Source of the DNA: JARRNO01 sp037384885
GTDB lineage: Bacteria > Acidobacteriota > UBA4820 > DSQY01
Reading direction: 5' to 3'
Length of the DNA: 17,593 nt
Assembly (NCBI GenBank): GCA_037384885.1
Contig: JARRNO010000021.1
Coordinates: forward strand, 1 to 17,593
This document shows, in pieces, positions 6,902 to 14,809 of this stretch (position 1 is the first letter of the stretch; every line of letters starts with the position of its first letter). The translations under genes and the position numbers were made by a program. Below the pieces are notes generated by a model. The model did no database searches and had not been told where the DNA came from. It was given only the letters and a program-made list of their open reading frames with translations.

Positions 6902-8857
6902 ATGAAGAAAATGGCGGCTGCGGCATTTGCGGTGATTCTCTTGTCGGCGGCGGCCGTATCCTGCCGGCGTTCCAGTCCCAACGATCGGAACAGCACCCAA
7001 ACGCCCCAGTCCATCCTGCTGATTACGCTGGACACCACGCGCGCCGACAGGCTCGGCTGCTACGGGGGGAAAGGGAACCTGACGCCTTCGCTGGACCGGC
7101 TGGCCCGCCGGTCTTATCTTTTCGAGCACTGCGAAACGGCCATACCCCAGACCATGCCCTCGCACACGACTATTTTCTCAGGGTGGAATCCCTACCGGCA
7201 CGGTGTGCGAAAGAATTTGGGTGTTGTCGTCCCCGCTGCCGTGCCTCTTCTGGCGCCTGAATTCGAGAAGGCGGGATACCGCACGGCGGCGTTTGTCAGT
7301 TCCTTTGTGCTGCTGGGCCGCTACGGGTTGGGGCGTGGCTTCGAGACCTACGACGACGGGTTCTATGACCCGCGCTTTCCTGAAAGAACGGACCGGCGTG
7401 CTCAGGATACTCTGGCGGCGGCCCAGAGGTGGATACAGTCCCAGAGGGGCCGCTGGTTCTGCTGGATCCACCTTTATGACCCGCATGTTCCCTATCGCCC
7501 TCCCGAGCCCTGGTCGAGCCGTTTCGCCTCGTCTCCCTACGATGGAGAGATCGCCTACATGGATGACGAACTCGGGCTTTTCCTGGAGGCTCTGGAACGG
7601 ACGGGAATCATGCGAAAGACGCTGGTCGTCGTGTGCGGCGACCACGGCGAATGCCTGGGTGAACACGGCGAGGAAACCCATGGGATCTTCCTTTACGAGG
7701 CGGCCACGCATGTTCCGCTGCTCATCCACCTTCCGGGAGAACAGAAGCCGGCGAGGCTGCCCCAGACCGTCGGCCTGGTGGATATCGCGCCCACCGTGCG
7801 ATCCTTGTGCGGGCTCGCCCCCGCCCCGGGGGACGGCCGTTCCCTGGCCCCGCTGATGAAGGGGCGGCCCTGGACTTCCCAGCCGGTATATATCGAAAGC
7901 CTGGACAGCCTATACAGTTTTGGCTGGGCGCCTTTGTACGCCCTGGCCGAAGGACCGTGGAAATATATCCTTGCGCCAAAGCCCGAACTGTACAATGTTT
8001 CCAAGGATCCGGAGGAGAACCGGAACCTCGTTCGAAAGGAGCCGCGCCGGGCCGCCGCCATGAAGAAGATCCTGGAGAAAGATCTTCAGCAGAGGACCGC
8101 GACAAAGGGAGAAGCCGTCCAATTGGATGAGTCGGAGATGAGGAGTCTGCAAAGCCTGGGCTACATCAGCGGCACGATGGGGACCGGCTCCGGCGGAGGC
8201 TACCGGGATCCCAAAGACATGACGGCGTTCCTGCAGCTCTACGAAAGAGCGATGGACGCCTACAACCAGGGAAGGATGGAGGAGGCGGAGCGAGGGTTCC
8301 AGGCTCTGGCAGGACAGGATCCCGGTAATCCTCTCACCTATTTCTACCTGGGCAACATCCTGGGGCGGACCGATCCGGACCGGGCGGAACTCTACTTCAA
8401 GAAATGCCTGAAACTCCGTCCCGACTTCTGGCAAGGCTACAGCCAGCTGATGCTGTTGTGGGTGAACACGGGCAAGATGCAGCAGGCCTTCGATCTCGGA
8501 AAGGCGGCCATCGCGCGCGGCGGGGATCCCAACGGCACGCTGCATGTTTTGAGAGCCTGGGCCGCCTACGGGTTGCACCACGACCGTTCGGAGATCGAGT
8601 CGGACTTGACGGAAGCCGCCCGGATTGCGCCAGAAGCGGGACTGAGTCTCAAGTTGAGGGCGGTTCTGGCCTTACAAGACGGGACAAAGAAAGAAGCCGT
8701 TGGTTTCTTGGAAAGGATGGCCAAGGTCGCCCCTCCCAAGCAGATCGCCTTGCTCTCCAACGATCCCAGGTTCAAGCCGCTTGCAGAAGATCAACATTTC
8801 TGGCTTCTTGTGCTGACGGCAAGGCAGGAGATACGGGATGAGTCCGGCCGGCATTGA
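6902..8857 (+). CDS. Lipoprotein paralogue of the sulfatase-fold/TPR protein
   Basis: Of 651 residues, 1-21 look like a lipoprotein signal ending AAVSC, with lipid Cys21. The start at 6902 is chosen because GGAGG lies six bases upstream; ATG 6881 and TTG 6854 are weaker. The superfamily domain repeats the paralogue's motifs: D44 in LITLDTTRADR, nucleophile loop T84-M-P-S-H88, HLYDPH at 190-195, D247-H248 in CGDHGE. Thr again replaces the formylglycine Cys/Ser. Both paralogues share SLQSLGYI and YRDPKDM linkers before a TPR-type tail (about 443-612). The paralogue at 522 has a plain Sec signal, so the pair may work in different places, one soluble and one membrane-anchored. It ends the operon. 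Confidence 0.88.
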   Translation: MKKMAAAAFAVILLSAAAVSCRRSSPNDRNSTQTPQSILLITLDTTRADRLGCYGGKGNLTPSLDRLARRSYLFEHCETAIPQTMPSHTTIFSGWNPYRHGVRKNLGVVVPAAVPLLAPEFEKAGYRTAAFVSSFVLLGRYGLGRGFETYDDGFYDPRFPERTDRRAQDTLAAAQRWIQSQRGRWFCWIHLYDPHVPYRPPEPWSSRFASSPYDGEIAYMDDELGLFLEALERTGIMRKTLVVVCGDHGECLGEHGEETHGIFLYEAATHVPLLIHLPGEQKPARLPQTVGLVDIAPTVRSLCGLAPAPGDGRSLAPLMKGRPWTSQPVYIESLDSLYSFGWAPLYALAEGPWKYILAPKPELYNVSKDPEENRNLVRKEPRRAAAMKKILEKDLQQRTATKGEAVQLDESEMRSLQSLGYISGTMGTGSGGGYRDPKDMTAFLQLYERAMDAYNQGRMEEAERGFQALAGQDPGNPLTYFYLGNILGRTDPDRAELYFKKCLKLRPDFWQGYSQLMLLWVNTGKMQQAFDLGKAAIARGGDPNGTLHVLRAWAAYGLHHDRSEIESDLTEAARIAPEAGLSLKLRAVLALQDGTKKEAVGFLERMAKVAPPKQIALLSNDPRFKPLAEDQHFWLLVLTARQEIRDESGRH

Positions 8858-8866
8858 GATGCCGGC
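8847..8866. terminator. Hairpin between convergent genes, stop codon in the loop
   Basis: GCCGGCAT (8847-8854), loop TGAG containing the TGA stop, then ATGCCGGC (8859-8866): a perfect 8-bp stem. It sits in the narrow gap between the convergent lipoprotein gene and rnhA. No T-tract follows on either strand, so it would be a weak or non-canonical terminator, or a 3'-end stabiliser. Confidence 0.35.
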
Positions 8867-8874
8867 AAGGAGAG

Positions 8875-9510
8875 TCAGTCCCGGTGGAAGCCCAGGTCTG
8901 ATGGGTTGAGTCCGCCGGGGACGTGGATCAAGATGCCGCCGGCCGATTCGAAGGCCTTACGGGTTCGGGCGGCCGTTTGGGCCAGCCGGGCGAGGTCCGG
9001 GTCCGCGGCGCTTTTGTCCCGGCTGACATGTCCTCTGGACCAGTACTTCAAAACCAGCTCGCTGTCCCCGCAGACCTTTTTCAATTTCAGCTTTTCTGCG
9101 ATTTTCAATGCGCAGACACAGGCCAAAAGCTCGCCGTAGTTGTTGGTCCGGCCGCCGGGCGGGTAGTGGGTTCCCCGGACCGTGAGCTGATCTTCCGGCA
9201 GCACCAGGTGGAGGAGAGGAACGCCGTCGCGGCCGGTGACGTTGATTTCCGTGCCGTTGCCTCCGCCCGTTCCAGCGTCGAAATAGACGGCGTCTTCCGG
9301 AAGTTTCGCCTGGGCCACCTGCTTTTTCGCCGCCCGGTCTTCGTAGCGGGCTCCGGCGCGAAGCCACGCCTCGGCGTCGCCACGGGCCGCGAATCCCTTG
9401 TATCGTGCGGGCCGTCCGGCGACGCGGTTTTCACATTCAGACCAGGATTCGACGACGCCCGACCCTTCCGGCGTCTTGTACGCATAAAATTTATTTTTCT
9501 TTTTCGCCAT
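8875..9510 (-). CDS. rnhA: Ribonuclease H1 with N-terminal hybrid-binding domain
   Basis: This 211-residue protein cleaves the RNA of RNA-DNA hybrids in the cytoplasm (R-loops, primers). Residues about 6-50 form the hybrid-binding (viroplasmin-like) domain: KFYAYKTPEGSGVVESWSEC, then RYKGFAARGDAEAWL. The RNase H fold spans about 72-210, and all four acidic residues are present: D78 (YFDAGTG), E127 (NNYGELLA), D149 (GDSELV) and D205 (NPSDLGFHR). The gene starts 54 nt after the acyltransferase stop and is probably cotranscribed with it. The ribosome site is poor (AGGG about 15 bases upstream), so coupling to the upstream gene or low expression is likely. The hybrid-binding domain plus complete DEDD set supports type 1 RNase H rather than a plant-type-like orphan. 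Confidence 0.88.
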   Translation of the reverse strand: MAKKKNKFYAYKTPEGSGVVESWSECENRVAGRPARYKGFAARGDAEAWLRAGARYEDRAAKKQVAQAKLPEDAVYFDAGTGGGNGTEINVTGRDGVPLLHLVLPEDQLTVRGTHYPPGGRTNNYGELLACVCALKIAEKLKLKKVCGDSELVLKYWSRGHVSRDKSAADPDLARLAQTAARTRKAFESAGGILIHVPGGLNPSDLGFHRD

Positions 9511-9564
9511 AATCGTTTGTTTACCCTGCGGACCGTGCGGACGCGAGCCCGCCCGAATCGGCGG

Positions 9565-10149
9565 TCAATCGCCCCGGCGGGGTTTTCCCTTGTAGGGCCG
9601 GTAAAAGGCCCGGATTTCCGCCATATCCTTCTCCAGATCGCCGGTGGGGGTTTTCACGGGACCCAGACCCAGGACCTTATTCACGTAGTCGATATAGACC
9701 ATCAGGATGGGGACGTCCGCATTCAGCGCAATGTGGTAGAACCCCGTCCTCCATTCTTCCACAGCCTTGCGGGTGCCTTCCGGCGCCACGCCGAGAACGA
9801 GCGCTTCCCGCTCCTTGAAAGCCGCTACCGCGCTGTCCACCATACCGCGGCGCTGGGTCCGATAGGTGGGAATGCCTCCCAGCCAGGTGAAGAAGGGTTC
9901 GAAGGGTTTTTTGAAGAGGCTGTCCTTGCCGAGCCAGGAGGCCCGGAGTCCCACCGCGAAGTCCGCGGCGATTCCGAAGACGAAGTCCCAGTTGGAGGTG
10001 TGCGGGGCGACGATGATGACCAGCTTCGACACGTTAGGGAACTCGCCTTCGATGCGCCATCCATAGAGCCGCAGGCACAATTTTCCCAGGCCCCTGGAGA
10101 ACCAGTTCCCACGCCGTGGGACGGCGGCGCCCAGTACCGGGACCCTCAT
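9565..10149 (-). CDS. PlsC-family 1-acylglycerol-3-phosphate acyltransferase-like protein
   Basis: This 194-residue protein has the glycerolipid acyltransferase blocks: H50-TSNW-D55 (the HX4D catalytic pair, within APHTSNWDF), GGIPTYR at about 91-97 and PEGTRK at 123-128. The family moves an acyl chain from acyl-ACP or acyl-CoA to an acceptor, usually lysophosphatidate, at the inner membrane face. The protein is short for PlsC and has no clear N-terminal membrane helix, only a hydrophobic patch near 43-48. The acceptor could therefore differ. AAGGA lies nine bases before the ATG. It precedes rnhA and lies 181 nt downstream of proS on the same strand. Confidence 0.85.
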   Translation of the reverse strand: MRVPVLGAAVPRRGNWFSRGLGKLCLRLYGWRIEGEFPNVSKLVIIVAPHTSNWDFVFGIAADFAVGLRASWLGKDSLFKKPFEPFFTWLGGIPTYRTQRRGMVDSAVAAFKEREALVLGVAPEGTRKAVEEWRTGFYHIALNADVPILMVYIDYVNKVLGLGPVKTPTGDLEKDMAEIRAFYRPYKGKPRRGD

Positions 10150-10240
10150 GACCGGTTTTCCTTAAGGAGATTGATGCGCCGTTTGCTTTCCATGTCACCT
10201 GTTTTCCCGGCAGGCCCGGGGTCTTCAGATCATTTTTGGA

Positions 10241-10260
10241 CGGCCGCGCCGGCGCGGCCG
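10241..10260. repeat. Perfect 20-bp GC-only palindrome between proS and the acyltransferase gene
   Basis: CGGCCGCGCCGGCGCGGCCG is its own reverse complement. It lies between the proS stop and the acyltransferase start, both on the minus strand. On the minus strand it is followed by A residues rather than T, so it does not look like an intrinsic terminator. It may still fold in RNA and affect read-through, or be a protein site. Confidence 0.4.
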
Positions 10261-10330
10261 ATCGCTTCCTGCCGAAGACAGACCGGCTGATGTCAGCCGT
10301 GGGTTAAAAGGTCAGGGATGCCTCTGGGGA

Positions 10331-11809
10331 TCAATAGGCACGGGCCCACACGACGCGGCGGTCGCTCGGCCCGCCGCATACGAGGCATGCCCCCTTTTCC
10401 TCTGGAGTCTCCGATTCAAAGGGAATACAGCGGATGGTCGCTTTGGTTTCGTCCTTAACTTTGGCTTCGCAATCTGCGCGGCCGCACCAGTGTGCGTAGA
10501 AGAAGCCGCCCCGGCCGATCCGTTCCCGGAAACGGCCGTAGTCATCGATCGTTTCGGTATGATCTTTCCGGAAGGCGAGCGCTCTCTCGTAAAGGGCTTT
10601 CTGGATATCTTCAAGCAGGCTTTCGATTCGCGCCGGGGCGGAATCCATCTCCATGGAATCCTTCTGGCGGCGCTCCTTTTCTCGAAGCTCCCGGGTGGGA
10701 ATTCTGGGAACGGCCATGCAGGAACCGCTTTCGAGGTCCCTCGGACCGACTTCGATGCGGAGCGGAACGCCTTTGAGTTCCCATTCGTTGTACTTGAAGC
10801 CCGGACTGACCGAATCCCTGTCGTCCACCTTGGCGGCGATGCCCCTTTCCCTGAGGCCGGCCTGAAGTGTTTCAGCGGCCTGCAGCGTACCGGTCCGGGT
10901 GGCGTCGTCCCGGTAAATGGGCACGATGACCACCTGCAGCGGGGCGAGGCGGGGAGGAACGACCAACCCCTGGTCGTCCGAATGGGCCATGATGACGGCC
11001 CCCACCAGCCTGGTGGACACGCCCCAGGACGTCTGCCAGCAGTACTGCCAATCGCTCTGTTCGTCCTGGTACTTGACGCCGAAGGCCTTTGAGAAGTTCT
11101 GGCCCAGGTCGTGGCTCGTTCCAGCCTGCAGGGCCTTCCCGTCCTGCATGAGCGCCTCGATACAGGTTGTTTTGAGAGCCCCCGCAAATTTCTCGCTGTC
11201 CGTCTTGACGCCCTTGAGAACCGGGAGGGCCATCCATTCCTCCGCGAACCGGGCGTAAATATCGAGAATGCGAATGACCTCGTCCCAGGCTTCGCCGTGG
11301 GATGCATGGGCCGTGTGCCCTTCCTGCCAGAGAAATTCAGTGGTTCTGAGGAAAAGGCGCGTCCGCAATTCCCACCGCACCACGTTGGCCCACTGGTTGA
11401 TCAGGAGGGGAAGATCACGGTAGCTCTTGATCCACTTGGCGTACATGGCGTACATGATGGTCTCGCTGGTGGGGCGGACCACCATGGGCTCTTCCAGTTT
11501 TTTGCCGCCCGCGTGGGTAACAACCGCAAGCTCAGGGGAAAAGCCTTCCACATGTTCGGCTTCCTTTTTCAGAAAGGATTCCGGAATGAAAAGCGGGAAA
11601 TAGGCGTTCACGTGGCCGGTGTCTTTGAACATGCCGTCGAGAACGCGCTGCATATTCTCCCAGAGCATGTAGCCGTTCGGCCGGATGACCATGCAGCCCT
11701 TGACCGGACTGTAATACGCCAGCTCGGCGCGCAGAACGATGTCCTGGTACCATTGGCTGTAGTCTTCGTTCATAGGAGTGACGGCCTTCTCATCCCGTTT
11801 ATTCGCCAT
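10331..11809 (-). CDS. proS: Prolyl-tRNA synthetase, type 3 (archaeal/eukaryote-like)
   Basis: A 492-residue class II synthetase that attaches proline to tRNA-Pro in the cytoplasm. Motif 1 lies around residues 38-75 (IRPNGYMLWENMQ), with RPTSE at 112-116. Motif 2 is at about 145-168 (RWELRTRLFLRTTEFLWQEGHTAH), followed by motif 3 (GAVIMAHSDDQGLVVPP) and an anticodon-binding domain. It lacks the long editing insertion of the common bacterial type. It has instead the extra C-terminal domain with four Cys (C442, C447, C475, C478), a likely zinc site, and ends in Tyr492, as is typical of type 3. The ATG at 11809 is preceded by GGAGG; longer in-frame extensions to 11938 have no support. Confidence 0.95.
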   Translation of the reverse strand: MANKRDEKAVTPMNEDYSQWYQDIVLRAELAYYSPVKGCMVIRPNGYMLWENMQRVLDGMFKDTGHVNAYFPLFIPESFLKKEAEHVEGFSPELAVVTHAGGKKLEEPMVVRPTSETIMYAMYAKWIKSYRDLPLLINQWANVVRWELRTRLFLRTTEFLWQEGHTAHASHGEAWDEVIRILDIYARFAEEWMALPVLKGVKTDSEKFAGALKTTCIEALMQDGKALQAGTSHDLGQNFSKAFGVKYQDEQSDWQYCWQTSWGVSTRLVGAVIMAHSDDQGLVVPPRLAPLQVVIVPIYRDDATRTGTLQAAETLQAGLRERGIAAKVDDRDSVSPGFKYNEWELKGVPLRIEVGPRDLESGSCMAVPRIPTRELREKERRQKDSMEMDSAPARIESLLEDIQKALYERALAFRKDHTETIDDYGRFRERIGRGGFFYAHWCGRADCEAKVKDETKATIRCIPFESETPEEKGACLVCGGPSDRRVVWARAY

Positions 11810-11844
11810 TTGAAACAACCTCCGTTGGTCAATTGCAGCCTGCC

Positions 11845-11852
11845 AGTATACA
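11845..11852 (-). promoter_or_regulatory. Candidate proS -10 element
   Basis: Read on the minus strand this is TGTATACT: a TATACT hexamer preceded by TG. No matching -35 is seen at 16-18 bases. Transcription would start near 11838, giving a leader of about 30 nt with GGAGG before the proS ATG. TATACTGG also occurs at the promoter at 2542. Confidence 0.4.
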
Positions 11853-12068
11853 GGATTTGAGTTGGGTTCGCTTATCGCCGCCGTACGAGCATGCACAGAA
11901 CCTCCTGCCGATTCAGGAGAAATTTTCACGAGCCCCACTGTTTGCGCCGGTGCGCCTCCCGTGGACCGGGCCGCCTGAGAGCATTAAATTCTGCCTTGAA
12001 GGGAAGTCGTTCCGGCTGGATCAGCCTGCCGGGCAAGGGGCTGCCTGAAGAAAAGAGGAGGGGACCCC

Positions 12069-12752
12069 ATGAAACGCTTCTGGTTAGCGGCCGTGGGCAT
12101 TCTTGCATTTGCAAGCCTGCCGCTCATGGCCCAGAATTATGATCTGACGAAGGCTCCGGATTCAGAAAACGAGACGGCCATGGCGTACCACGGCATCGCG
12201 CAGGCCTGGGGCGTGGACCGGGAGGAAGCGAATGGGCTGGTAAACCATCCCGACATGACACCGGCTCATTTCGCCACGGCCGCCATGCTGCACAAGAATT
12301 CGGGCGCCTCCATGCAGGAACTCTGGAGGATGAGACAGGAAACCCAGAGTTGGGAGCAAGTGGCCAATCGCGTGAATGCGCCGCTCAATGACATGCGGAG
12401 CGAATACAGGCAGAGTGTCAGCGAACGGGTGCGGAACGATCTTCGCACCCAGGGGGAAGAAATTCAGAACATGGCCCAGGTTCAGACGCTGGAGCGTCTG
12501 CGCGGCCAGAGTTCGCAGCGCGTGGCCAAGCGCATGCGGAAAAAGGGATTCGCCTCGGCCACCGGCGACTGCGTCCGGGACCAGCTGCGGACCCGGGACC
12601 GGACCCGGGACCGGGACAGAATTCGTGACAGCCGCCCGGAGGGCGCGGGCGGTCAACAGCCCTCCATGCAGCATCAGCAACAGTCTCCCGGAGGCCAGCA
12701 GCGCGGCGGCGGAGGCGGCGGAGGCGGCCGGGGAGGCGGCGGCCGGGGATAA
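12069..12752 (+). CDS. Secreted protein with Arg/Asp tract and Gly-rich tail, unknown function
   Basis: I do not recognise the family. This 227-residue protein has a signal peptide (about 1-21, LMA then QN). Residues about 30-165 are helical and amphipathic, with a part around 83-105 (ELWRMRQETQSWEQVANRVN) that looks like a small helical repeat. Residues 173-188 are almost purely alternating Arg and Asp (LRTRDRTRDRDRIRD), partly from a 12-bp DNA duplication. Residues about 191-227 are Gln/Gly-rich, ending in runs of eight and four Gly with Arg between. Such a tail is likely disordered and could bind polyanions. GAGGAGGGG sits a few bases before the ATG. Codon use agrees with the surroundings and the ORF has its own terminator, so I take it as real. 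Confidence 0.75.
   Translation: MKRFWLAAVGILAFASLPLMAQNYDLTKAPDSENETAMAYHGIAQAWGVDREEANGLVNHPDMTPAHFATAAMLHKNSGASMQELWRMRQETQSWEQVANRVNAPLNDMRSEYRQSVSERVRNDLRTQGEEIQNMAQVQTLERLRGQSSQRVAKRMRKKGFASATGDCVRDQLRTRDRTRDRDRIRDSRPEGAGGQQPSMQHQQQSPGGQQRGGGGGGGGRGGGGRG
12589..12612. repeat. Two perfect copies of a 12-bp unit within the secreted-protein gene
   Basis: GGACCCGGGACC at 12589-12600 is repeated exactly at 12601-12612, followed by a partial GGGACA. Twelve bases is a multiple of three, so the repeat keeps the frame and encodes the Arg/Asp tract. The copy number could vary between strains by slippage. Confidence 0.6.
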
Positions 12753-12773
12753 CATCCTGCGAACAAGCCCATG

Positions 12774-12802
12774 AAAAAGGGGCCCCGGCGGGGCCCCTTT
12801 TT
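12774..12802. terminator. Bidirectional intrinsic terminator
   Basis: AAAAAGGGGCCCC (12774-12786), loop GGC, then GGGGCCCCTTTTT (12790-12802): a perfect 13-bp stem with a T-tract at its 3' end on both strands. It lies between the convergent secreted-protein gene and the oligoendopeptidase gene and should end both transcripts. Confidence 0.9.
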
Positions 12803-12822
12803 CGCGCGGTCCGCAAACTGTT

Positions 12823-14718
12823 TTAGTTATTCAGGATCACTTCCATCCGGTCCATGATGCGGTTCATCTCCGCCATGGCCGCGTCAAAGGGGGCGCTGGT
12901 GGTCATGTCGACGCCGGCCTCCTTTAACAGTTCGATGGGATATTGGGACGATCCCGAGGACAGCATCTTGATATAGGCGTCCCTGGCCTGCGAATGTCCC
13001 GGGCCCTTTGCGGCCCCGTCTCTCACGGCCTGTGCGATGGACGTGGAGGCCACGATGCTCGTGGCGTACTGGTAGACGTAGAAGTGCCTGTAGAAGTGGG
13101 GGATATAGGCCCATTCCGCGCCGTAGAGCTTGTCGATGCGGCACACGCCCGCTTCATCCCCGTAGTAGGTCTTCAGCAGCTTCAGGTAAATGCCGTTGAG
13201 TTCGTCGCCCGTCAGCGGGCGTCCCTGTTCCACCATCTGGTGAATCTTCAGCTCGAACTCCGCGAAGAGCGTCTGGCGGAAGAGGGTCTGCCTCAGGCCT
13301 TCCAGGTACTGGCTCATGAGCCAGAGCCTTGCCTGGTCGCTTTTCGTGTGGTCCAGCATGTAGTGGAAAAGAAGGTTTTCATTCAGGGTGGAAGCCACCT
13401 CGGCCACGAATGTGGCGTAATGTGATGTGGCGTAGGGCTGGTTTTTGTTCGACAAATAAGAGTGCATGGAGTGGCCGGACTCATGGGCCAGGGTGGACAC
13501 GTCGTCGTAGCGCCCGTTGAAGTTGAGGAGCTGGAAGGGATGCACGTCGTACGCGGCCCCTGTGCTGTATGCGCCCGAGCGCGTGCCCTTGGAGGGGTAG
13601 AAGTCGACCCAGCGGCTTTCGTATCCCTTCTTGAGGGTTTCGACGTACTTCGGCCCCAGCGGGGCGCAGGCCTTGAGGACGAGTTCCATGGCCTGCTGCG
13701 GCGTGTAGGTCTGGTCCATCCCCTTCAGGATGGGCGCATAGAGATCCTCGTACCCGAGGCTGTCCAGCCCCATGATTCGCTGGCGGAGCTTCAGATACCG
13801 GTGCAGCGTACCGAAGTTGGCATGGACGTCCTTGACCAGCTGCGTGTAAACGGTGGTGGGGATGTTGGGTCCGTCGAGAGACGCGGCCAGGCAGGAATCG
13901 TAATGGCGAACGTCTTTCTGAAAAACGTCGGCCTTGACCTTGCTGTAGAGGGACGTACCGAGGGTCCTGCGATAGTTCTGGTAGGTAGACCAGAAGGCCT
14001 GGAAGACCTTCACGCGGTCTTCGCGGTTTTCGGCGGCCCGGTAGCGGCTGTAGCCGGCGGCGTCCAGGGTGACCTTGCGCCCGTCGCTCAGCGTCACTTC
14101 CGGGTAGGGCAGGTCGGCGTTGGTGAACACGCCGTAGATGGAACCGGCCGAACCCGCCATGTTGCCCATCGCCTGCGCCACGATCTTTTCCTCAGCAGGG
14201 TTGAGCGTGTGCTCTTTCATGCGGAGGATGTCGTCCAGGAATGGGGCGTAGGGCTTCAACCGCGGTTCCTCCGCCGTCAAGGCGCCGACCCTTTCGCGCC
14301 CGAGCGCCAGAATTTCCGGCTGGAGATAGGCGAGAGACGCCCCGAATTTTGCCGCCACCTGCTGGATGGACTGGAGGCGCTTCTGCGCTTCCGAATCGCG
14401 GGTGTCCAGATCGTAGGACATGCTCGCGTAGACATAAAGGCGGGAGAGATTTTTTTCCGCCGTCATGATCGTGTCCAGAGCGGTGTAAAGCGCCTTGCCC
14501 GAGTCACCCAGGTGGCCGCTGAAGGCCGCCAACTCGGGGATCTGCTTTTCAGCGGCCTCTTTGCCTTCCTGCCAGGCCTGCGCCGAAGGGTAGAGGTCGG
14601 CGAGGTTCCAGGTATACTTCTCGTCGATGGTCGCGCGATCTTCTGCACCAATCAAAATGCTGCCTCCCAAGATTCCGAAGAGAACGGCCCCCAAGAGGGC
14701 TGTTTTGAAGAACGTCAT
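12823..14718 (-). CDS. pepF: Exported oligoendopeptidase F (peptidase family M3B)
   Basis: A 631-residue zinc metallopeptidase that cuts short peptides. The zinc motif is H412-ESG-H416 in LAHESGHSMHS, with the likely third ligand Glu440 in TFVAEVASTLNE. The substrate-site block HFYRHFYVYQYATS near the C-terminus is typical of M3B. The length matches the family (about 600) plus an N-terminal hydrophobic segment, residues about 4-24, that reads as a signal peptide or anchor. Most PepF proteins are cytoplasmic, so this one probably works in the periplasm or outside. GGGAGGTG lies six bases before the ATG. The SDR gene lies upstream on the same strand with a 197-nt gap. Confidence 0.93.
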   Translation of the reverse strand: MTFFKTALLGAVLFGILGGSILIGAEDRATIDEKYTWNLADLYPSAQAWQEGKEAAEKQIPELAAFSGHLGDSGKALYTALDTIMTAEKNLSRLYVYASMSYDLDTRDSEAQKRLQSIQQVAAKFGASLAYLQPEILALGRERVGALTAEEPRLKPYAPFLDDILRMKEHTLNPAEEKIVAQAMGNMAGSAGSIYGVFTNADLPYPEVTLSDGRKVTLDAAGYSRYRAAENREDRVKVFQAFWSTYQNYRRTLGTSLYSKVKADVFQKDVRHYDSCLAASLDGPNIPTTVYTQLVKDVHANFGTLHRYLKLRQRIMGLDSLGYEDLYAPILKGMDQTYTPQQAMELVLKACAPLGPKYVETLKKGYESRWVDFYPSKGTRSGAYSTGAAYDVHPFQLLNFNGRYDDVSTLAHESGHSMHSYLSNKNQPYATSHYATFVAEVASTLNENLLFHYMLDHTKSDQARLWLMSQYLEGLRQTLFRQTLFAEFELKIHQMVEQGRPLTGDELNGIYLKLLKTYYGDEAGVCRIDKLYGAEWAYIPHFYRHFYVYQYATSIVASTSIAQAVRDGAAKGPGHSQARDAYIKMLSSGSSQYPIELLKEAGVDMTTSAPFDAAMAEMNRIMDRMEVILNN

Positions 14719-14809
14719 GTGGCACCTCCCAATCCCAATAAAAATAGAATATTCACCGGTTCCCGCCGCCGGTCCCCACCGGCCGCTGCGGTCCGGCCCC
14801 TCATCGGCA

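Noticed and set aside
10233..10260. GC palindrome plus five T as an intrinsic terminator
   Set aside because: The T-run precedes the palindrome on the plus strand and reads as A on the minus strand after it, so it is the wrong order for the minus-strand genes.
8923..10290. 455-codon open frame on the plus strand
   Set aside because: Antisense to rnhA and the acyltransferase gene; no motif of its own.
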